Positions 53,628-59,547 of a stretch of 64,000 nt of DNA are shown one piece after another (position 1 is the first letter of the stretch; the number at the start of each line of letters is the position of its first letter). Origin of the DNA: JAGPUQ01 sp050179115 (lineage in GTDB: Bacteria > Pseudomonadota > Gammaproteobacteria > Pseudomonadales > Porticoccaceae); the NCBI GenBank assembly GCA_050179115.1, contig JBFXFL010000007.1, forward strand, positions 12,493 through 76,492, given 5' to 3'. The notes below the pieces were generated by a model that was not told where the DNA came from, did no database searches, and saw only the letters and a list, made by a program, of their open reading frames with translations. Position numbers and translations under genes: made by a program.

Positions 53628-53993
53628 TCAGGGCTTGGTAGCCGAGCCTGCCGCCTCGCCTTCAGTCTCGGCGCTGGGCGCTGTCTTGCTGCCTCCGCAC
53701 TTGCCCTCGCCACACTTACCCTCGTGCGTTTTCTTCATGCTTTCACCGCACTTGCCCTCGCCGCACTTGCCCTCGTGCGCTTTCTTCATACCGTCACCGC
53801 ACTTGCCCTCGCCGCACTTGCCCTCGCCGCACTTGCCTTCGGTCGTGGTCTTTTCGGCGAGGGTGTAGCCACCGCTGAGACTGTTGGCCTGAAACGGATT
53901 TTCAGCCGCCTGCGCCAGGGGCGCCAGGGCGACCGACGCGAGGAAAGCAGCGCCGACGGCCGCAGCAACGGGGTTTTTCGCTGGTGTTGTCAT
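53628..53993 (-). CDS. hvfA: HvfA/bufferin-type precursor peptide with seven EGKCG motifs
   Basis: 121 residues. A Sec-type signal (VGAAFLASVALAPLAQA, cleavage about residue 29) marks export. The mature part has EGKCG at 52, 57, 62, 74, 79, 91 and 96, in blocks of three, two and two separated by DGMKKAH and ESMKKTH. All seven cysteines of the protein are in these motifs. In related systems the DUF692 enzyme oxidises such Cys and the product binds copper. A GGA ribosome site stands about 9 bases before the ATG. The DNA shows matching 15-base repeats, so copy number may vary. Confidence 0.92.
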   Translation of the reverse strand: MTTPAKNPVAAAVGAAFLASVALAPLAQAAENPFQANSLSGGYTLAEKTTTEGKCGEGKCGEGKCGDGMKKAHEGKCGEGKCGESMKKTHEGKCGEGKCGGSKTAPSAETEGEAAGSATKP

Positions 53994-54011
53994 GATGGGT
54001 GTCCTTTGGTT

Positions 54012-54067
54012 GTTGGTGCCAATTGGTTGGTGCCAGGTTGTTGGCTCCGGGCTGTTGGCGCTGTGTT
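54012..54067. repeat. four 14-bp tandem repeats in the hvfA leader
   Basis: GTTGG followed by a C-rich segment begins at 54012, 54026, 54040 and 54054, an exact 14-bp period (units start GTTGGTGCC, GTTGGTGCC, GTTGGCTCC, GTTGGCGCT). The array lies between the predicted hvfA promoter and its ATG, so would be transcribed on the minus strand as the leader. Confidence 0.7.
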
Positions 54068-54101
54068 GGTCGCCGAACCGGCTGCCCACTTACAGGCAGG
54101 G

Positions 54102-54127
54102 GTCGCGGTTATGATTCATGGGGTTAC
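54102..54127 (-). promoter_or_regulatory. candidate ECF-sigma promoter for hvfABC
   Basis: On the minus strand GTAACC, exactly 16 bases, then CGAC. This resembles ECF (SigF-type) promoters with a GTAACC -35 and CGxx -10, a class I recall as driving DUF692/DUF2063 operons elsewhere. A second GTAACC lies about 26 bases upstream (54154-54159), without an equally good partner. No ECF factor is encoded in the window. Confidence 0.4.
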
Positions 54128-54288
54128 GAAAAGTTGCAACAGCATCCAGGTTACCGAAACCGTTTGACGGCTCCACCCTGAGCAGGATACCGCGCGCGAT
54201 TGCTTACGGGGCCACCGAGGCTGGCTCCACAGCAGGGACTCACAGCCCACTGGAGGCAAGCAGGTGTGCAAGAATCCCTGCTCCGCTC

Positions 54289-54819
54289 ATGGCAACGGGA
54301 CTGCCTGCGCTATCATTGCCACCCCTCGAAAAGCAGTCGCGCCCCGTGTCGGCAGAGCCCGCTTCCACCGCCGTGAACGTTCACCATGCCGCATTGCCGG
54401 CGGCCCCGCTCTGGCGCCGCCTCGCTGCGCTGGTCTACGACGGCCTGCTACTGATTGCGCTGGCTTTTGTATACAGCGGGATTGTCTTGACGGTTCAGGT
54501 GCAATTTTTCGGCACGCATGAGGCGCAGCCCCTGGGCGGCCTGGGCCTGGCGGGGCTGTGGCTGTTCCTGTCGCTGTATTACATCTGGTGCTGGCGCCGG
54601 GCAGGCCAGACGCTGGGCATGAAAACCTGGCGGCTGCGCCTGCAACAGCCGGATGGCAGCGCGCCCACCTGGCGGCAAGCCTGGCTGCGCTGCCTGCTGG
54701 CGCCGTTCTCGCTGGTTTCGGTGCTGGGCTATCTCTGGTGCCTGTGGAGTCGCTCGGGGGATTGTCTGCACGATCTCGGCAGCGGGACGCGCCTGGTGGT
54801 GTTGCCGAAGCCCCGTTAG
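54289..54819 (+). CDS. RDD-family membrane protein
   Basis: 176 residues. The RDD domain begins APLWRRLAALVYDGLLLIALAF (in part), with the Arg and Asp that name the family, and contains three membrane segments (about residues 55-75, 85-105, 140-160); WRRAGQTLGMKTWRLRL is a typical loop. Function of small RDD proteins is mostly unknown; some act in ion transport or stress. Start uncertain: ATG at 54289 is used, but a TATCAT at 54311-54316 could be a -10, which would favour GTG at 54346. Divergent from hvfA and convergent with lptG. Confidence 0.78.
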   Translation: MATGLPALSLPPLEKQSRPVSAEPASTAVNVHHAALPAAPLWRRLAALVYDGLLLIALAFVYSGIVLTVQVQFFGTHEAQPLGGLGLAGLWLFLSLYYIWCWRRAGQTLGMKTWRLRLQQPDGSAPTWRQAWLRCLLAPFSLVSVLGYLWCLWSRSGDCLHDLGSGTRLVVLPKPR

Positions 54820-54830
54820 GGATACACAAG

Positions 54831-54900
54831 CCCTTCGACACGCTCAGGACGAACGGTAACTCTCCGATTTCGTTCGTGGAGAATTTGTCGAACCATGAAC
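54831..54900. repeat. REP-like imperfect inverted repeat
   Basis: Left arm CCCTTCGACACGCTCAGGAC followed by GAACGG (54831-54856), right arm CGTTCGTGGAGAATTTGTCG followed by AACC (54871-54894). TTCGACA/TGTCGAA and GAACG/CGTTC pair. This type of sequence (TTCGAC...CTCAGG..GAACGG) is a widespread intergenic repeat in high-GC bacteria. It fills the 143-bp gap between the convergent RDD and lptG genes and could end both transcripts. Confidence 0.6.
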
Positions 54901-54962
54901 CGAATGGTTGTGCAGAACATTCCTGGCGGGCGTCCGCTGCCGACACGGCCATCCGCCGCCGG

Positions 54963-56024
54963 CTAGGCCGCCCGGCGCAGCAATACCAGCCCCACCGCCA
55001 GGCAGGCCAGCACCGGCGCCAGCACCGCCCAGAACGGTGAAAACCCGAATACCAGGCTCGATGGTCCGAGCAATTTCAGGCTGGTCTGGAACACCACGCC
55101 GACCAGTACGCCGGAAAATACCCGGAATCCCGTGGTCGATTCCCGCAGCGGGCCGAATACGAAGGACACGGCAACCAGCAGCAGACTGAAAATAATCGCC
55201 GGTTGCAGCACCTTGGACCAGAAGGCGAGCTGATAGGCGCCGGCCTGCAGCCCCTGGCGTTCCAGGTAATCGGCGTAGCTGCCCAATTGGCGCACCGGCA
55301 AGGCTTCCGGCGCCATCAGTGTCAGGGTGAGCAGGTCCGGGGAGAGGTCGCTGTCCCAGCGGCGGCTGGCGAAGTGGTCGGTCTCGATGGCGGTGTCGCC
55401 CAGACGCGTGATCACGCCATCCTCTTCAACCCAGTGATCGCCGACGTAGCGGGCTCGGGCGGCGAAGCTCGCTTCCCGCAGGCGGCGCTGCGAATCGAAG
55501 CGATAGCGCGCGACCCCGGCCAGACGGCCGCCGGGATAGATGGCGTTGAAGTGCATGAACTCGTCCCCCTCGCGATTCCACACGCCGCTGCGCGCCGAGA
55601 ATGTTTCCGGATCGCCGCGCAGCGCCATCTTGCGACTCTCCGCCCACTGATCGGCTTTGGGCACCACGAATTCGCCCACCAGACTGCCGGCGAGAATCAC
55701 CAGCAGTACCGGGCGCGCGGCAAACCACGCAATCCGCAGCAGCGATACCCCCGCGCTGCGCATGACGACCAACTCACTGTTGCCCGCCAGACTGCCGAGC
55801 CCGACCATGGCCCCGATCAGCACCGCAAACGGCAGGCTGTCGTAGCTCCGCGCCGGCATCGTCGCGAACAGATAGAGGAGGAGTTCCGGGAAGTCAAAGT
55901 TGTTCTGAAGGTCACGCAGCCCCTCCACCAGCGCCGCAATGGCGTTGAGCGCCAGCAATACCAGCAGCGCGACCGCGATAGCGCCGAGCACCGTGCGACC
56001 GGTGTAGCGGGATAGCTGCTGCAT
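54963..56024 (-). CDS. lptG: LPS export ABC transporter permease LptG
   Basis: One of two permeases of LptB2FG, which pulls LPS from the inner membrane. It has 353 residues (E. coli 360). Six membrane helices in 3+3 arrangement with a periplasmic jellyroll between (about 130-260). Family marks: LSRYTGRTVLGAIAVALLVL, PLRESTTGFRVFSGVLVGVVF (parts), SLLRIAWFAARPVLL. Start ATG at 56024 overlaps the lptF stop by one base (TGATG). Genes for LptB, A, C are elsewhere. Confidence 0.95.
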   Translation of the reverse strand: MQQLSRYTGRTVLGAIAVALLVLLALNAIAALVEGLRDLQNNFDFPELLLYLFATMPARSYDSLPFAVLIGAMVGLGSLAGNSELVVMRSAGVSLLRIAWFAARPVLLVILAGSLVGEFVVPKADQWAESRKMALRGDPETFSARSGVWNREGDEFMHFNAIYPGGRLAGVARYRFDSQRRLREASFAARARYVGDHWVEEDGVITRLGDTAIETDHFASRRWDSDLSPDLLTLTLMAPEALPVRQLGSYADYLERQGLQAGAYQLAFWSKVLQPAIIFSLLLVAVSFVFGPLRESTTGFRVFSGVLVGVVFQTSLKLLGPSSLVFGFSPFWAVLAPVLACLAVGLVLLRRAA

Positions 56025-57127
56025 CAGCTGCGCATCCAGGCGCGCAGGCGTTCGGGCCGCCAGCCCGTCCACCACAGCACCAGTGCCACACCAATGCCGA
56101 GAAACACCAGGTGAATCCACCACAGACCAAGCGCCGGTGCCAGCGCACCGGCCTCCACCGCGCCACGCGCAGCATTGAGGCTCATGAGGTAGATGATGTA
56201 GAGAAACACCGCCGGCAGGATGTGGGCATAGCGGCCCTTGCGGGGATCGGTGCGGCTCAGGGGCAGCGCCATCAAGGTCACCACCAGCACCAGCAACGCC
56301 GTGGAATAGCGCCATTGCAAAGCGGCGACGTGTTTGGGATTGGCGGATCCCAGCAACGCGCTCGTGGGTATGGAATCGCTCCAGCCCGGCCGGTTGCGCG
56401 GCGCGGGTCTGGCGAGACGCTGACCGTACTCCTCGAACTGGGTCACATCGAAATCGGCCTGGCCCGGGACACCCTGGTAACGGTACCCGTTGGTCAGCAC
56501 CAGATAGCTGGTCTGACCGTCCGCGGAGCGTTTCGGCTCGCCGCGCTCGGCCACCACGATCACCATGCTCGGCTTACCCTCAGAGTCGGCCCCTCCCTCG
56601 ACCAGAAACACCTGGTCCATATGGCCACCCGGAAGCACCTGTTCGGTGTAGCTCACGCCCTTGCCGCCGTGCAGCGAGTAAAACTTGCCGCCCTCCATGG
56701 CGTCGAACTCGCCCCGGGCTTTCTGTGCATCGACCAACACCTCGGCACGCGCCATGCCCTCGGGACCCAACGATAAACTCAGCCAGGCCACGAAGGCCGC
56801 GACCACCATCGCCACGGCGAGGGTATAACCCGCAATCCGCAGTTGACTGATGCCACAGGCGTGCAACACGGTCATCTCGCTGTCCTGGTACAGCCTGCCG
56901 TAGGACAGCAGCACAGCGAGAAAGAACGCCAGCGGCAGAATGAGTTCGAGAAAGGCCGGCATCCGGTAACCCATGATCACGAAGATGACATTGGGGTCGA
57001 TCTTGCCCTCGGCGGCGTCGGCCATGTACTGCACGAAGCGGCTGCTCATCACCACCAGCAGCAGGACGGTGGCGACGGCGGCCGTAGTGGCGAGTAGATC
57101 CCGGGCGAGATAGCGAAAGATGATCAC
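56024..57127 (-). CDS. lptF: LPS export ABC transporter permease LptF
   Basis: Partner permease of LptG. It has 367 residues (E. coli 366). Begins MIIFRYLARDLLATT from a GTG at 57127; an in-frame ATG at 57184 would add 19 residues of no family similarity. Contains MGYRMPAFLELILPLAFFLA, LYQDSEMTVLHACGIS (the coupling helix contacting LptB), a periplasmic jellyroll domain, and MALPLSRTDPRKGRYAHILPA. Divergent from pepA, as is common in gammaproteobacteria. Confidence 0.94.
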   Translation of the reverse strand: MIIFRYLARDLLATTAAVATVLLLVVMSSRFVQYMADAAEGKIDPNVIFVIMGYRMPAFLELILPLAFFLAVLLSYGRLYQDSEMTVLHACGISQLRIAGYTLAVAMVVAAFVAWLSLSLGPEGMARAEVLVDAQKARGEFDAMEGGKFYSLHGGKGVSYTEQVLPGGHMDQVFLVEGGADSEGKPSMVIVVAERGEPKRSADGQTSYLVLTNGYRYQGVPGQADFDVTQFEEYGQRLARPAPRNRPGWSDSIPTSALLGSANPKHVAALQWRYSTALLVLVVTLMALPLSRTDPRKGRYAHILPAVFLYIIYLMSLNAARGAVEAGALAPALGLWWIHLVFLGIGVALVLWWTGWRPERLRAWMRS

Positions 57128-57241
57128 GGGTAGCGGAGCGGGCTCTCGTCGGAGGACAGGGTCGGTTGGTACCGTTGGAGGCATGGCTTACACTGTCGTT
57201 CGATTATCCGGCATTCATTCGCACTTGTCTCTGGAGTCCCC

Positions 57242-58744
57242 TTGCCAGACCTCGCCCTGGAATTCAGCGTCCGCGCGGGCAGCGCCATCGCGTTCAAAAC
57301 CGACTGCCTGATCGTCCCGGTACCGGGCAAGCTGCCGCTACCCGCTGCCGCCGCCGCGATCGATGCCGCCACGGGCGGCCAGATCAGCGCGCTGGTGGAG
57401 GCCGGCGACTTTGCCGGCTCCCTGGGCGCGGCACTGCTGCTGCACCGGCCCGCGGGGCTGACGGCAGCGCGGCTATTGCTGATCGGTACCGGCAAGGAAC
57501 CGCCCATGCCCCGCGATGTTCTCACGCTGATCACGGCCGCCGCCCGCGCCGTGCTGGGCACGCCGGCCAAGAGCGCGGCCCTGCTGGTGGCGGATCTGCG
57601 GGGCGAGCGGGACCCGACTGCGTTCGGGCGCCAGGCGGCCCGCCTGTTTTGCGAGGCGGGTTACAAATTTCGACCCGGCGACGACAACGGCAAACGCGGG
57701 AAACTCGCGCGGCTCACCCTGGTGTGCGAGGAACGCGGTCAGGTGCGCGCGCTCACCGAGGGCCTCGAACTCGGTGCCATCATCGGCAAGGGAATCAACA
57801 GCGCGCGCCGCCTCGGCGACCTGCCCGGCAATGTGTGCACTCCCGGCTACCTGGCCGAACAGGCCCGCGAACTGGGCAAACGCCACCCCGGCGTCAGCGT
57901 CCGGGTGCTCGACGAAAAGCAGATGGCCAAACTGAAAATGGGCGCGCTGCTCTCCGTCACCGCGGGTACCGTGCAGCCCGCCTATCTGATCGCGCTCGAA
58001 TATCGCGGTGCCGCTGCGCAGGCACCGGTGGTACTGGTGGGCAAGGGCGTGACCTTCGACTCCGGCGGCATCAGCCTCAAGCCCGGCGCCAAGATGGACG
58101 AAATGAAGTACGACATGTGCGGCGCCGCGAGTGTCCTGGGTGTCATGGAAGCCGTGGCGGCGGCAGCGCTCCCGCTGCATCTGGTAGGCCTGATTCCCAC
58201 CGTCGAAAACCTGCCCAGTGGCGCCGCCACCAAGCCCGGCGACGTGGTCACCTCGATGTCGGGCAAGACCATCGAAATTCTCAACACCGACGCCGAAGGC
58301 CGGCTGATCCTGTGCGATGCCCTCACCTACGCGGCCCGCTACAAGCCGGCAGTGGTGATCGACATCGCCACCCTCACCGGCGCCTGCGTGGTGGCCCTCG
58401 GCAAGCAGGCGAGCGGCCTGTTCAGCCCCAACGATACGCTAGCGGCGGAGCTGCTGGCTGCGGGCGAGGCCTCCGGCGACCGCGCCTGGCGGCTGCCGCT
58501 GTGGAAGGAGTACGACGAGCAACTCAAGAGCAACTTTGCGGACATGGCCAATATCGGCGGGCCCGAAGCCGGCAGCATCACCGCCGGCTGCTTTCTGGCG
58601 CGCTTCACCAAGGACTACAGCTGGGCGCACCTGGATATCGCCGGCACCGCCTGGAACTCGGCGCCGAAAGGCGCCACCGGCCGCCCCATTCCGCTGCTGA
58701 TGGAATACCTGCTCGGCCGTATCGACGCCGCGGGGCAGGCGTGA
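57242..58744 (+). CDS. pepA: cytosol aminopeptidase (leucyl aminopeptidase)
   Basis: M17 hexameric aminopeptidase with two metal ions, which in E. coli also serves in XerCD recombination. It has 500 residues (E. coli 503). Metal and active-site blocks: VGKGVTFDSGGISLKPGAKM, EMKYDMCGAASVLGVM and the signature NTDAEGRLIL. The start is TTG at 57242, with GGAG six bases before it and the family N-terminus PDLALEFSV next. Its stop overlaps the holC start (GTGA). Confidence 0.97.
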   Translation: MPDLALEFSVRAGSAIAFKTDCLIVPVPGKLPLPAAAAAIDAATGGQISALVEAGDFAGSLGAALLLHRPAGLTAARLLLIGTGKEPPMPRDVLTLITAAARAVLGTPAKSAALLVADLRGERDPTAFGRQAARLFCEAGYKFRPGDDNGKRGKLARLTLVCEERGQVRALTEGLELGAIIGKGINSARRLGDLPGNVCTPGYLAEQARELGKRHPGVSVRVLDEKQMAKLKMGALLSVTAGTVQPAYLIALEYRGAAAQAPVVLVGKGVTFDSGGISLKPGAKMDEMKYDMCGAASVLGVMEAVAAAALPLHLVGLIPTVENLPSGAATKPGDVVTSMSGKTIEILNTDAEGRLILCDALTYAARYKPAVVIDIATLTGACVVALGKQASGLFSPNDTLAAELLAAGEASGDRAWRLPLWKEYDEQLKSNFADMANIGGPEAGSITAGCFLARFTKDYSWAHLDIAGTAWNSAPKGATGRPIPLLMEYLLGRIDAAGQA

Positions 58745-59184
58745 CCCGGATCAGCTTCTACGAGATCGCCGGCGGCGCCGATGCCCAGCTCGGCCTGTGC
58801 TGCCAGCTCGCTGCCAAGGCGATGGCGCAAGGCCTCGACACCTTGATTCACTGCCCCGATGCCGATGCGATCGAGCAGCTCGACGTCCTGCTCTGGAGCC
58901 ACCTCCCCACCGCTTTCATCCCCCATGGCCGTGCGCCCGATCCGGCCACGCCCGTGACCCTGAACCAGGGCGGCGATCCGGGCCATCACCACGGCCTGCT
59001 GATCAACCTGGCCGCGGGGGCGCCGGACTGGTTCAGCCGCTTCGAGCGCCTGGCGGAGTTCGTCCACGCCGAAAATCCGCTTCAGCGGGAACAGATGCGC
59101 GACCGCTATCGTTTCTACCGCGATCGCGGCTACGCGATTGAGCACCACAAACTCGGCGCGCCGGCGCGTGCCCTGGCGTCATGA
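58741..59184 (+). CDS. holC: DNA polymerase III subunit chi
   Basis: Clamp-loader accessory that links the replisome to SSB. It has 147 residues, identical to E. coli. TRISFYEIAGGADAQLGLCCQLAAKAMAQG and LLWSHLPTAFIPHG (parts) with RYRFYRDRGYAIEHHKLG are typical. The GTG start overlaps the pepA stop; the pepA-holC-valS order is conserved in gammaproteobacteria. Confidence 0.94.
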   Translation: MTRISFYEIAGGADAQLGLCCQLAAKAMAQGLDTLIHCPDADAIEQLDVLLWSHLPTAFIPHGRAPDPATPVTLNQGGDPGHHHGLLINLAAGAPDWFSRFERLAEFVHAENPLQREQMRDRYRFYRDRGYAIEHHKLGAPARALAS

Positions 59185-59381
59185 ACGGGCGCGAACCGGA
59201 CGATTCGGAAGACGACCCTGCGCCGGATCCGGCGCAACTCGATTTTTCGGTGCTGGAAATACCCATTCTCACCGAGGTGCTGAAAATACCGGTTGTTTCC
59301 GAAGCTCTGGAACCGCCCGCACCACCGCCCACCGAAACGTCATCGCCACCCGACAACCAGGAGCCCGACCAGCCCCTATAA
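59181..59381 (+). CDS. small acidic hypothetical protein between holC and valS
   Basis: 66 residues, starting in the holC stop (ATGA). The composition is acidic and proline-rich (DDSEDDPAPDPAQ, PPAPPPTETSSPP). The middle FSVLEIPILTEVLKIPVVSEAL has a repeated IPxLTEVL/IPVVSE pattern. Short proteins with such an IP-LTEV core occur between holC and valS in some gammaproteobacteria, so it may be real; function unknown. Its stop codon overlaps the valS -10 (TATAAT). Confidence 0.6.
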   Translation: MNGREPDDSEDDPAPDPAQLDFSVLEIPILTEVLKIPVVSEALEPPAPPPTETSSPPDNQEPDQPL

Positions 59382-59382
59382 T
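59377..59382 (+). promoter_or_regulatory. perfect -10 hexamer upstream of valS
   Basis: TATAAT overlaps the stop codon of the small acidic gene, 165 bases before the valS ATG. No convincing -35 stands 16-18 bases upstream (nearest CGACAA, spacer 20). Transcription would start within the tandem repeat that follows. Confidence 0.4.
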
Positions 59383-59445
59383 TCTCGACCTCGATTCTCT
59401 GTTTCAATTCTCGGTTTCGATTCCCGGCCTCGACTCTCAACCGCA
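59381..59445 (+). repeat. five 13-bp tandem repeats in the valS leader
   Basis: Units of exactly 13 bases begin at 59381, 59394, 59407, 59420 and 59433: ATTCTCGACCTCG, ATTCTCTGTTTCA, ATTCTCGGTTTCG, ATTCCCGGCCTCG, ACTCTCAACCGCA. The later units drift. Located in the 166-bp gap before valS, mostly downstream of the predicted start of transcription. Confidence 0.8.
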
Positions 59446-59547
59446 AATTGACGGTCTCGGCTACTCAGCGTCAACTACCGATCTTGACGTCTGGAATTCA
59501 ACTTGCCGGCCCTGCGCCACCCGCCACCACGAGAACCATCCCGCGTT

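Noticed and set aside
53696..53840. CRISPR-like or satellite array
   Set aside because: The repeats are 15-bp coding units for EGKCG inside hvfA with no spacers.
54963..56315. longer lptG with a 97-residue N-terminal extension
   Set aside because: The extension is a shifted frame of lptF; LptG starts at the ATG at 56024 with the family N-terminus.
57166..58740. open frame running from before pepA into holC as one long protein
   Set aside because: Only the last 147 codons (from GTG at 58741) match a known family. The upstream part is a shifted frame of pepA, so there is no pepA-holC fusion.
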